From the NCBI RefSeq assembly GCF_900156605.1, contig NZ_FTOA01000002.1, positions 1 through 64,000 of the forward strand: DNA of 64,000 nucleotides, read 5' to 3'. The position numbers and the translations under genes are program-made. Shown piece after piece: positions 43,192-52,175 of this stretch. The notes below the pieces were generated by a model. The model saw only the letters and a list, made by a program, of their open reading frames with translations. It searched no databases and was not told where the DNA came from. The stretch is from Insolitispirillum peregrinum (GTDB lineage: Bacteria; Pseudomonadota; Alphaproteobacteria; Rhodospirillales; Rhodospirillaceae). The number at the start of each line of letters is the position of its first letter. Position 1 is the stretch's first letter.

Positions 43192-43423
43192 AGGATCGTG
43201 GAGCGCGGCTCCACACCTCGCTGGGGCCTTCGGAGTATTGTGCGAAAAGTGGGAACCGGTTTTCGCAAAAACAATACGACACTTCAAAGAGAAAGACCTG
43301 TAAGCTTTACAGCTCACAGGTCTTGGCCCCAGACCCCATTAATTCGATTATCAAAGAAAAAACGGGAGCATTGGCCCTCGAAAGGGTACGGGCGGTAGCC
43401 TGCTGTTCTTCTGTTTTTTTACC
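43192..43423. repeat. Degenerate family E element (E4) with a family A copy inserted into a hairpin loop
   Basis: The outer parts match E elements: GTGGAGC-hairpin and CACCTCGCTGGGGCC (43198-43229), then GGCCCCAGACCCCATT (43325-43340), an AT-rich loop and GGGCGGTAGCC (43390-43400). In the intact copies the hairpin GGGGCC-AGTC-GGCCCC is continuous; here about 95 bp are inserted in its loop. The insertion contains a family A palindrome (43236-43279: TGCGAAAAGTGGGAACCGG) and a second hairpin AAGACCTGT/ACAGGTCTT (43291-43324). Confidence 0.8.
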
Positions 43424-43442
43424 CTGCTGATTGGGAAACGGT

Positions 43443-46193
43443 ATGAAGCACCTGTTCTTGGTGGATGGCTCGGGATTCATCTTTCGCGCCTATCATGCGC
43501 TGCCACCGCTGACCACCCGCGACGGGACGCCGACCAACGCCGTTTCCGGCTTCACCTCGATGATGATGAAGCTGATCGAGGATACCGACGCCAGCCATGT
43601 GGCGGTGATCCTTGATGCCGCCCGCAAGTCATTCCGCAACGACTTTTACCCGGACTACAAGGCCCATCGCCCCCCTGCCCCCGAAGACTTGGTGCCGCAG
43701 TTTCCGCTGATCCGCGAGGCGGTGCGGGCACTGAACGTGCCGTGCATCGAGATGGAAGGCTACGAGGCCGACGACATCATTGCCACCTATGCCCGCCAAG
43801 CGGCGGCGCAGGGGTTCATGGTGACGGTGGTCTCTTCCGACAAGGACCTGATGCAGCTGGTCGATGACCGCATCAGCCTGTGGGATGCGATGAAGAACAA
43901 GGCGATCACCCGCGCCGAAGTGATCGAGAAGTTCGGCGTCCCGCCCGAGCAGGTGGTGGACGTGCAGGCCCTGTGTGGCGATGCCGCCGACAACGTGCCG
44001 GGGGTGCCGGGGATCGGCATCAAGACCGCCGCCCAGTTGATCGGCGAGTTCGGCACGCTGGAAGCCCTACTGGAACAGGCCGGAACCATCAAGCAGCCCA
44101 AGCGCCGCCAGACCCTGCTGGACAATGCCGAACTGGCGCGGGTGTCCAAGCGGTTGGTGACGTTGTGCGACACCGTGCCGCTGGCCGAAACCATCGAGCA
44201 GTTCACCAAGACCGTGCCGGTGGTTGATGACCTGTCTGCCTTCCTTGAGCGGATGGAATTCCGCCGCCTGCTGGCACAGGTGCAGGGTCGGGCCGCCGCA
44301 CAGGCCAGCACGCCGCAGGCTGCCGCCAGTGCAGCACCGAGCGACGTTGCCTATGAACTGGTGCAGGATGCCGACCGTCTGCGCTGGTGGGTGGCGCAGG
44401 CGCAAACGATGGTGGCGATTGATACCGAAACCACCGGTCTGGATACCCAGAAAGCCGATCTGGTCGGGGTGTCACTGGCCCTGACGCCGGGCAAGGCGTG
44501 CTATGTCCCGCTGGCCCACGTCAACCCGGACGGCGCAGGCGATCTGCTGAGTGGCGGCGGGGCACCACCGCGCCAGATTCCGCTGGCCGAGGCGCTGGAA
44601 ATCCTGCGCCCGCTGCTGGAAAACCCCGGCGTGCTGAAGGTCGGCCATAACCTGAAATACGACCTGCACATCCTGCGGCGGGCCTATCGCCTGCATGGAA
44701 CGACGGTGCCTGTCGTTGCCCCGGTCGATGACAGCATGGTGCTGTCCTACGTGCTGGATGGCTCCCTGCACGGTCACGGCATGGATGAACTGGCCAAACT
44801 GCACCTGTCGCACACCACCATTCCCTTCAGTGAGGTCTGTGGCTCCGGGCGGTCGATGATCACCTTTGACAAGGTACCGCTCGACAAGGCGCTGGCCTAT
44901 GCCGCCGAGGACGCCGACATCACCCTGCGCCTGTACCTGCTGCTGCGCGAGCGCCTGCTGAGCGAACGAATGGTCGCGGTCCACGAGACGCTCGACCGGC
45001 CACTGGTGCCGCTGCTGTTTGCGATGGAGCAGCAGGGGATCAAGATCAACGCCCTGTATCTGAAAGAACTGTCGAACGATTTTGCTGGCCGGATGGTCGA
45101 GCTGGAAAAGCAGATTCACGCGCTGGCCGGGGAAGAATTCAACGTTGGCTCACCCAAGCAACTGGCCGAGATCCTGTTTGAGAAAATGGGCCTGAAGGGC
45201 GGCAAAAAGGGCAAGACCGGCACCTATTCCACCAACGCCGAAGTGCTGGAAGAGTTGGCCGCCGCAGGCCACGACCTGCCCGCCCGCGTGCTGGACTGGC
45301 GTTCGATCCAGAAGCTGAAAAGCACCTACACCGACGCCCTGATTGCGGCGATGGACGAGCAGCAGCGGGTCCACACCAGCTTTGCCCTGACCATCACCTC
45401 GACTGGACGGCTGTCGTCGTCGGACCCCAACCTGCAAAACATCCCGATCCGCACCGAGGAAGGCCGCAAAATCCGCGCCGCCTTCGTCGCCGAGCCGGGC
45501 TATAAAATCCTCGCCGCCGACTATTCACAGATCGAACTGCGCCTGATGGCCCATGTGGCCGACATTCCGGCCCTGCGCACGGCCTTTGCCGAGGATCAGG
45601 ACATCCACGCCCTGACCGCCAGTCAGGTGTTCGGGGTGCCGATGGACGGCATGGACCCGATGATCCGCCGCCGGGCCAAGGCGATCAACTTCGGGATCAT
45701 CTATGGCATTTCGGCCTTTGGGCTGGCGCGGCAACTGGGGATTTCCCGTGGCGAGGCACAGGCGTTCATTGATGCCTACTTTGCCCGCTTCCCGGAAATC
45801 CTCGCCTATATGGAGCGGACCAAGGACGAGGCACGCAAGAACGGCTTTGTGCGCACCCTGTTTGGCCGCAAGTGCTTTACGCCGGGAATCGGGGAAAAGA
45901 ACCCCACCCTGCGCGGCTTTGCCGAACGGTCGGCAATCAATGCGCCAATTCAGGGCGGGGCCGCTGACATCATCAAGCGGGCGATGATTGCCCTGCCCGC
46001 CGCCTTGCAGGCAGCGGGCCTTCAGGCCCGGCTGCTGTTGCAGGTCCACGATGAACTGGTGCTGGAAGTCCCCGAAGCCGAGGCCGACGCCACTGCCGCG
46101 CTGGTGCGGCAGGTGATGGAAGGTGCGGCCTCGTTGTCAGTGCCGCTGGTGGTGGAAACCGGCGTGGCCGACACCTGGGCCGAGGCGCATTAG
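43443..46193 (+). CDS. polA: DNA polymerase I
   Basis: I start at ATG 43443 (MKHLFLVDGSGFIFRAYHAL) rather than TTG 43431, giving 916 residues. Domains: 5'-3' exonuclease (about 1-290, with GIGIKTAAQLI helix-hairpin-helix), 3'-5' exonuclease with intact Exo I DTETTGL (near 326), Exo II GHNLKYDLHIL, Exo III YAAEDAD, and polymerase A (about 530-916). The latter has motif A DYSQIELRLMAH, O-helix RRRAKAINFGIIYG and motif C VHDELVLEV. Proofreading therefore should be active. The stop codon TAG (46191-46193) is the edge of a family B repeat. Confidence 0.98.
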   Translation: MKHLFLVDGSGFIFRAYHALPPLTTRDGTPTNAVSGFTSMMMKLIEDTDASHVAVILDAARKSFRNDFYPDYKAHRPPAPEDLVPQFPLIREAVRALNVPCIEMEGYEADDIIATYARQAAAQGFMVTVVSSDKDLMQLVDDRISLWDAMKNKAITRAEVIEKFGVPPEQVVDVQALCGDAADNVPGVPGIGIKTAAQLIGEFGTLEALLEQAGTIKQPKRRQTLLDNAELARVSKRLVTLCDTVPLAETIEQFTKTVPVVDDLSAFLERMEFRRLLAQVQGRAAAQASTPQAAASAAPSDVAYELVQDADRLRWWVAQAQTMVAIDTETTGLDTQKADLVGVSLALTPGKACYVPLAHVNPDGAGDLLSGGGAPPRQIPLAEALEILRPLLENPGVLKVGHNLKYDLHILRRAYRLHGTTVPVVAPVDDSMVLSYVLDGSLHGHGMDELAKLHLSHTTIPFSEVCGSGRSMITFDKVPLDKALAYAAEDADITLRLYLLLRERLLSERMVAVHETLDRPLVPLLFAMEQQGIKINALYLKELSNDFAGRMVELEKQIHALAGEEFNVGSPKQLAEILFEKMGLKGGKKGKTGTYSTNAEVLEELAAAGHDLPARVLDWRSIQKLKSTYTDALIAAMDEQQRVHTSFALTITSTGRLSSSDPNLQNIPIRTEEGRKIRAAFVAEPGYKILAADYSQIELRLMAHVADIPALRTAFAEDQDIHALTASQVFGVPMDGMDPMIRRRAKAINFGIIYGISAFGLARQLGISRGEAQAFIDAYFARFPEILAYMERTKDEARKNGFVRTLFGRKCFTPGIGEKNPTLRGFAERSAINAPIQGGAADIIKRAMIALPAALQAAGLQARLLLQVHDELVLEVPEAEADATAALVRQVMEGAASLSVPLVVETGVADTWAEAH

Positions 46194-46347
46194 AGCAAAT
46201 CCCGAGCAGATGGACACATCTGCGACGACGTATTTGCCTGGATAACAAGTCCTTAGAGCATTTTCAAGTTGACCGTCTCCGGTCAACGGCTCGGAAAATG
46301 CGGCCCTAAAAAGGGAGAGCGTTTTCGCTCGGTGTGAAAACGCTCTA
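46191..46347. repeat. Mosaic of family B and two family C repeats
   Basis: 46191-46239 is a B copy (TAGAGCAAATCCCGAGCAG), whose first three bases are the polA stop. It lacks the final TCTA and runs into CTGGATAACAAGTCC. 46254-46303 is a C copy, TAGAGCATTTTCAA, with a nested hairpin GTTGACCG-TCTC-CGGTCAAC. 46316-46347 is a second C palindrome (AGAGCGTTTTC/GAAAACGCTCT). The pair of C units together corresponds to the single composite copy at 57904-57969. Confidence 0.85.
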
Positions 46348-46530
46348 AGGATGTGGAGCGCTGCTCCACACCTCGCTGGGGCCAGTCGGCCCCAGACCCC
46401 ATTCCTTTGATCATAAAAGAAAAATGGGGGTTCGGGGCCTCAGGCCCCGAGCCGGTCCGGGCGGCAGCCCGCTCTTGTTTTCAAACTGTCGTGTACCGTG
46501 CCGGTTCCCACTTTTCGCACAATGCTTTAA
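46347..46530. repeat. Family E element copy E2 (reverse orientation) joined to a family A end
   Basis: 46347-46500 is the reverse complement of about three quarters of element E1, including all internal hairpins and the end ACTGTCGTGTACCGTG. The distal terminal repeat is missing where it meets the C palindrome at 46347. It joins directly to half of a family A copy (46499-46530, CCGGTTCCCACTTTTCGC). The latter's outer edge TTAA/TTTAAT gives the TAA stop codon of glutamate dehydrogenase. No gene is present in this 333-bp gap. Confidence 0.85.
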
Positions 46531-49500
46531 TGCCCCTTCAGGGTACCGAACTGGCGGCTGGCCACGGTCAGCATCGCCAGATCGACAGCGACGGCGGCCC
46601 GCAGTTCCCCAATCAGTTGCTCGGCCCGTTCCACCGCCGGTCGGCGGATATCGGCCCAGGATTCGATGGCGGCCAGCGGGTCGTGCAGGCTGCCTCCGGC
46701 CTGTTGCAGCACAGCGGCAGTCATCGCCCGCTGATCGGCATACAGCTCGTCAATGACCGCCGCAATCGCCAGCTTCTCCCAGTGGCTGCCATGCTTGGCC
46801 ACCCCTTCGGCACAGCCACGCAGCCAACCCAGCAGGAAGCGAGACCCCACCAGGAAGAAGTAGCGGGCGGCGGTTGCCACTGGCACCGCCTGATCCTGTG
46901 CCAGTCGCACCACATCCGGTGCTGACGCCAGCACAATCATTTCGGCGACCTGACTGGCCAGACGGGACGGGACGTTGGCCTGACCATAGCGGGTGGCCCG
47001 CGCTTCGATGGCGGCGGCCAGATCGGACGGGCAGACCTCATGCAGGCACTGGCTGAGGGCAATGCGCCCTTCGCCAACGTCGGCAATCAGACGGCCCATA
47101 TCAATCGGACGGGCAGCATGGCGCAACACCCACAGGGTAGCCCGTTCCAGCAGCCGGTTGGTTTCCTGCAACATTTCCTGTTGCAGTTCCGCCGACACCT
47201 CGTTGTCGAGCTGCTCGATCCCCTGCCAGACATCACGCACCCCAAAGGCATCGCGGGCTACCAGATAGGCGCGGGCAATGTCGGCGGGCGGCATGCCGGT
47301 CTTTTCGATGATCTGGGTGACAAAGGTTCCGCCGACCCGGTTGATCATGCTGTTGGTGGCATGCGTTGCGATGATTTCACGCCGCAGCTTGTGTGCGCCG
47401 ATCTGCTCGCGGAACCGCTGCTGCAACGGCGCCGGGAAGTAGCTGACCAGATCCTCGACCATCATCGGATCATCGGGCAAATCGCTCTGCACGATTTCGT
47501 CAAACAGCCACATCTTGGAATAGGCGATCAGCACCGCCAGTTCGGGCCGGGTCAGGCCCTGCTTGGCCTTTTGCCGGTTGGCCAGTTCCTCGTCATCGGG
47601 CAGGAACTCGATGGCGCGGTTCAGGCGACCCGACTTTTCCAGCATCCGCATCAGGCGGGCCTGATGGTCCAGCAGGTCAACGCCCTGACTCTGCATCAGG
47701 CTGATGGCCTGCGTTTGCAGATAATTGTCGCGCAGAACCTGCAGGCCGACCTCTTCGGTCATGTCCACCAGCAGGCTGTTGCGCTGCTTCAGGGTCATGT
47801 CGCCTTCGGCGACGATGCCGTTCAGCAGGATCTTGATGTTCACTTCATGGTCAGAGCAGTCCACACCGGCCGAATTGTCGATGGCGTCGGTGTTGATCCG
47901 GCCCCCGCGACCACCAGCCCCCTGACGGGCGTATTCGATACGGCCCCGCTGGGTCACCCCCAGATTGGCCCCTTCGCCGATCACCTTGGCGCGGACATCG
48001 CGGCCATTGATGCGGATGGCATCGTTGGCGCGGTCGCCCACCTGCGAGTCGGCTTCGCTGGCGGCCTTGATGTAGGTGCCGATGCCGCCAAACCACAGCA
48101 AATCGACTTCGGCTTTCAGCATCGCCAGAATCAGGTCGTTGGGGGCAATCTCGTCCACCGTCAGGCCAAAGGCGGCCTTGATCTGCGGGCTGAGCGGGAT
48201 TTTCTTGGCGCTGCGCTCGAACACGCCGCCGCCTTCGGAGATCAGCGCGCGGTCATAGTCGGCCCAGCTCGAACGTGGCAGGGCAAACATGCGCTGACGT
48301 TCGGCCAGCGTCGCCGCCGGATCGGTCGGGTTGGGGTCCACAAAGATGTGCATGTGGTTAAAGGCCCCGATCAGGCGGATGTGCGGGCTGAGCAGCATGC
48401 CGTTGCCGAACACGTCGCCGGACATGTCGCCAATGCCGATCACCGTAAAGTCTTCGGCCTGGGTGTTGCGGCCCATTTCACGGAAATGGCGCTTCACCGC
48501 TTCCCAGCCGCCCCGGGCGGTGATGCCCATCGCCTTGTGGTCATAGCCCTGACTGCCGCCCGAGGCAAAGGCATCGCCCAGCCAGAAGCCGTAATCCAGC
48601 GAGATGCCGTTGGCGATGTCCGAGAAGGTCGCGGTGCCCTTGTCGGCAGCCACCACCAGATACGGGTCGTCTTCGTCCAGACGCACCACATCGACCGGCG
48701 GCACCACCTGCCCGCTGACCAGATTGTCGGTGATGTCGAGCAGGCCGCGCATCAGCGTCTTGTAGCATTCGATGCCTTCGGCCATGAACGCATCACGCCC
48801 GCCCTCGGTCGGGGGCCGCTTGACCACAAAGCCGCCCTTCGAGCCAACCGGCACGATCACCGCATTCTTGACCATCTGGGCCTTGATCAGGCCGAGGATC
48901 TCGGTACGGAAGTCTTCACGGCGGTCGGACCAGCGGATACCGCCACGGGCGACCTTGCCGCCACGCAGATGGATGGCTTCGACGCGCGGGCTATAGACCC
49001 ACACTTCGACCATCGGACGCGGCAGGGGCAAGCCTTCGACATTGCGGCTGTCGATCTTGAACGACAGATAGCCCTTCGGTTGCCCTTCGGCGTCCTTCTG
49101 GTAAAAGTTGGTGCGCAGGGTGCAGTCGATCAGGTTCAGGAAGCGCCGCAGGATGCGGTCTTCGTCCGGGCTGGAGACCTGTTCCAGCGCATCAACGATC
49201 CGCTGACGGAACACCGCGGCATCGCCACCGGCACCATGCGGGTCAAAGCGGGCATGGAACAGGCGGATCAGTGTGCGGGCAATGTCGGGATGGGCTGCCA
49301 GTGCCGCTTCGATGCTGGCCTGACTGAAGGTAAAGGTGGCCTGCCGAAGGTACTTGGCATAGGCGCGCAGCACCACCACGTCCCGCCATGACAGACCGGC
49401 GGCGACCACCAGACGGTTAAAGCCGTCGTTTTCTGCCTCGCCGTTCCACACGCGGGCAAAGGCTTCCTGGAAGGCCGCACGGGTGGTGACAATGTCCACC

Positions 49501-51476
49501 CGGTCGATGTCAGCGGCGCGCATGTCAAAGTCATGCAGCCAGACGGTACGGGCCGGATGGCCCTTTTCCGCCCCCAGCGAGGCTTCAAACGGCACTTCGC
49601 CGATCACCTTGAAACCCATGTTTTCCAGCATCGGCAGGATTTCGCTCAGCGGGACAGCGCTGTCGGGGTGATAAATCTTGAAGTGGACCGCATCGTCGTC
49701 GGCTTCCAGCGGACGATAGAGGTTCATCGCCAGCGGATGGCTGTTGCCGGCATTGGCCTGTTCCAGCGCCTCTTCCATGCGGTCGATGTCAAACACCGCC
49801 CCTTGTGCCGAGGTCTGTTCCTCGTAGAAGGTCGGGAAGGCATCGCCATAGCGGCGGATCAGGCGGGTGCCCTGCTCTTCGCCCTTGGCGGCCAGAATGG
49901 CGTCGGCCAGGTGGTCGGACCAGGCGCGGGCGGCCAGCTGGATGCGGGCTTCGATCGCCGTCACGTCATAGGCCGGCAGGCGACCGGGCTGGGTGCGGAT
50001 GATGAAATGCAGACGGGCCAGCGGGCTGTCGGCCACCTGGGTGTAATAGGCGTCAAGGCCGCCGTGGAAGACGTTTTCCAGAATGCCCTTGATCGCCAGC
50101 CGCAGCGCGGTGTCATAACGGTCGCGCGGCACATAGACCAGACAGGAAACAAAGCGTTCAAACTCGTCCTGCCGGACCAGCACCGCCGTCCGCTGGCGTT
50201 CCTGCAGGTGCAGGATGCTGACCGCCATCTCCTGCAGCTTTTCATCGCTGGCCTGGAACAGCTCGTCGCGCGGCAGGTTTTCCAGAATGTTCAGCAGCGC
50301 CTTGCCGTCATGGCTGAACGGGCGGGTGCCGGTGCGGGCCAGAACGCGCTCGATCTTGCGGCGCAGGACCGGCACAAAGCTGGCGCTGTTGGTGTAAACG
50401 TTGGAGGTGAACAAGCCGACCAGCATGTGCAGGCCGATCACCCGGCCTTCGGCATCAAAACGCTTGATCCCGATCACATCCATATGCACTGCCCGATGGA
50501 CCCGTGCCCGGCGGTTGGCCTTGGTGATCAGCAGGAAGGTCGGACGGTTCAGAAAGGCGGTCACATCGGCCGGCAGGCCGGACAGGTTGCGCAGCTCGTC
50601 AAACACCAGCTGGCTTTCATCGCGCAGGATGCCCAGACCATCGCTGACGCTGACCGTCCACTGTCCTCCGGCACCATCGGCACCATCCGGGGTGCTGTGG
50701 TGATCGAACACATGGTTGCGATAGCCCAGCAGGGTGAAGTGGTTGTCGAGCAGCCAGCTGAGGAATTCGTGGACTTCACCGGCATCTTCGACGGCCAGAC
50801 CGGCCTCGGTTGCGGCAATGTCGTCCAGGGCTTGCGCCACTTTCCCGCGCACCAGTTCCCAGTCCTCGACCGCCGCCCGGTTTTCGGACAGGACGCCTTC
50901 CAGGTCACGGTGAATGGCCTGCAAGCGGGCCGGGTCAGAAATCTCGGTGATTTCGATGTGCATCACCGATTCCGTCACCATGCCGTCCAGCACCTCGCCG
51001 CGCAGGTCGGCATCGGGTTCCAGCAGGTCGAACAGCTCGCCGGTCGCATCACGGCGGATGTGCATCACCGGATGGATCACCATCAGGATCTGGGCATCCT
51101 GCATCGACAGCGCGGCAGTAACGGAATCAACCAGAAACGGCATGTCGTCATTGATGATTTCGACCACCGTGTGGTCACTCTGCCAGCCGTGCTGCTCGAT
51201 GCGGGGGGTAAAGACCCGGATTTTCGGCGCCCCCGGCTGACGCTGGCGGGCAAAGGCCAGCAGCGACGCCACCGCGCCGTACAGTTGATCCGGGTCGCGC
51301 CCGTCAACGTCATCGGGCGGAACATCACGGTAATACTGACGGGCAAAAGCCTCGGCCACCACACCGGGAGCCGGAGCGTTATCGTGTCCCGGCGCGCCCT
51401 TGTTGCGATCACGGGCCATCCTGGCAACCCGTTCAATCAAATCCTGTTTGGTCGCTGCCGCCTTCTTGGCCATCAT
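46527..51476 (-). CDS. gdhB: NAD-specific glutamate dehydrogenase, large (about 180-kDa) form
   Basis: The 1649-residue protein matches the large NAD-GDH family that converts glutamate to 2-oxoglutarate and ammonium. ATG 51476 and 51473 follow AAGGAG. The N-terminal half (about 1-700) holds ACT-like regulatory segments. The catalytic part contains RGGIRWSDRREDFRTEILGL, VPVGSKGGFVVKRPP with the catalytic Lys, and a Rossmann domain with GIGDMSGDVFGNGML. The C-terminal part (about 1250-1649) is helical and also usual for this class. The stop codon TAA is the edge of a family A repeat. It is the only gene on its strand here and is likely monocistronic. Confidence 0.96.
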   Translation of the reverse strand: MMAKKAAATKQDLIERVARMARDRNKGAPGHDNAPAPGVVAEAFARQYYRDVPPDDVDGRDPDQLYGAVASLLAFARQRQPGAPKIRVFTPRIEQHGWQSDHTVVEIINDDMPFLVDSVTAALSMQDAQILMVIHPVMHIRRDATGELFDLLEPDADLRGEVLDGMVTESVMHIEITEISDPARLQAIHRDLEGVLSENRAAVEDWELVRGKVAQALDDIAATEAGLAVEDAGEVHEFLSWLLDNHFTLLGYRNHVFDHHSTPDGADGAGGQWTVSVSDGLGILRDESQLVFDELRNLSGLPADVTAFLNRPTFLLITKANRRARVHRAVHMDVIGIKRFDAEGRVIGLHMLVGLFTSNVYTNSASFVPVLRRKIERVLARTGTRPFSHDGKALLNILENLPRDELFQASDEKLQEMAVSILHLQERQRTAVLVRQDEFERFVSCLVYVPRDRYDTALRLAIKGILENVFHGGLDAYYTQVADSPLARLHFIIRTQPGRLPAYDVTAIEARIQLAARAWSDHLADAILAAKGEEQGTRLIRRYGDAFPTFYEEQTSAQGAVFDIDRMEEALEQANAGNSHPLAMNLYRPLEADDDAVHFKIYHPDSAVPLSEILPMLENMGFKVIGEVPFEASLGAEKGHPARTVWLHDFDMRAADIDRVDIVTTRAAFQEAFARVWNGEAENDGFNRLVVAAGLSWRDVVVLRAYAKYLRQATFTFSQASIEAALAAHPDIARTLIRLFHARFDPHGAGGDAAVFRQRIVDALEQVSSPDEDRILRRFLNLIDCTLRTNFYQKDAEGQPKGYLSFKIDSRNVEGLPLPRPMVEVWVYSPRVEAIHLRGGKVARGGIRWSDRREDFRTEILGLIKAQMVKNAVIVPVGSKGGFVVKRPPTEGGRDAFMAEGIECYKTLMRGLLDITDNLVSGQVVPPVDVVRLDEDDPYLVVAADKGTATFSDIANGISLDYGFWLGDAFASGGSQGYDHKAMGITARGGWEAVKRHFREMGRNTQAEDFTVIGIGDMSGDVFGNGMLLSPHIRLIGAFNHMHIFVDPNPTDPAATLAERQRMFALPRSSWADYDRALISEGGGVFERSAKKIPLSPQIKAAFGLTVDEIAPNDLILAMLKAEVDLLWFGGIGTYIKAASEADSQVGDRANDAIRINGRDVRAKVIGEGANLGVTQRGRIEYARQGAGGRGGRINTDAIDNSAGVDCSDHEVNIKILLNGIVAEGDMTLKQRNSLLVDMTEEVGLQVLRDNYLQTQAISLMQSQGVDLLDHQARLMRMLEKSGRLNRAIEFLPDDEELANRQKAKQGLTRPELAVLIAYSKMWLFDEIVQSDLPDDPMMVEDLVSYFPAPLQQRFREQIGAHKLRREIIATHATNSMINRVGGTFVTQIIEKTGMPPADIARAYLVARDAFGVRDVWQGIEQLDNEVSAELQQEMLQETNRLLERATLWVLRHAARPIDMGRLIADVGEGRIALSQCLHEVCPSDLAAAIEARATRYGQANVPSRLASQVAEMIVLASAPDVVRLAQDQAVPVATAARYFFLVGSRFLLGWLRGCAEGVAKHGSHWEKLAIAAVIDELYADQRAMTAAVLQQAGGSLHDPLAAIESWADIRRPAVERAEQLIGELRAAVAVDLAMLTVASRQFGTLKGH

Positions 51477-51685
51477 AACTCTCCTTGGTGCAGACAGGCG
51501 GTTTGGGGGGGAAGGGGGAGGCCCGTCTGCAGATCAGTCCTTGGGCACAAACAGGGATCGGGTGTTGCAGAGCAGCATTCCTCTGCCCTGACCCAAGTTT
51601 GCCTGCCCAAAAGAATTGATCTTTTTGCCGTTTATATTCAAGTACTTCCTGGAATTTCTTTTTTGGAAACAGAAGAGGGTAAATA

Positions 51686-51901
51686 ATGGATCGTTCACAG
51701 ACCATGATCGGTTTGGGGATCGCCCTGACAGTGGTGATTCTGGCCGTCATCAAGGAGCGTGCGCCTTACCAGCCGGGCCGCTTGTGGGTGGTCCCCTGGC
51801 GCTGGCTGCTTGCATTCGCTTTGCTGGCTGTTCTGGTTCTTTCTGCGCACCTGATCAGCGAGCTGAGCGGGCATCCGCTCACAGGCCGTGCGGCATTTTA
51901 G
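51686..51901 (+). CDS. Small membrane protein of unknown function
   Basis: This 71-residue protein has two hydrophobic helices (about 7-22 and 41-59) separated by KERAPYQPGRLWVVPWRW. It has its own ribosome site AGAGGG six bases before ATG 51686 and is followed by a good hairpin terminator, so it is very likely a real monocistronic gene. No family is recognised. Confidence 0.7.
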   Translation: MDRSQTMIGLGIALTVVILAVIKERAPYQPGRLWVVPWRWLLAFALLAVLVLSAHLISELSGHPLTGRAAF

Positions 51902-51930
51902 GGCATTCTGAAGCGCGCCGATGAGACACC

Positions 51931-51962
51931 AAGGCCCGGCTGCTGGGTTGGCCGGGCCTTTG
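51931..51962 (+). terminator. Hairpin terminator of the small membrane protein gene
   Basis: AAGGCCCGGC (51931-51940) pairs perfectly with GCCGGGCCTT (51951-51960) around TGCTGGGTTG; TT(T) follows. It lies 30 bp after the gene's stop. Confidence 0.8.
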
Positions 51963-52175
51963 CGGTCCAACCGGAAACGACAGTCCGCTGGAACGATCCT
52001 GGTCGCAACCGGAACCAGCGGGCGATCAGGGGAAGCAGTGGATCATGCTGCCACAGTTGGACAGGCTAACTGTTGCGATTGTTGCATACGCAACAAAATG
52101 GCGACCGCGACAGAAGATGAAAAACCGTGTCGCTGACCGCTTTTTCATCCTGTCCGCATCTTTCCCTGACAAGGC

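Noticed and set aside
47040-51686. 783- and 717-codon plus-strand frames opposite glutamate dehydrogenase
   Set aside because: Shadows of the high-GC minus-strand gene; no domain similarity, His/Gln/Arg-rich products.
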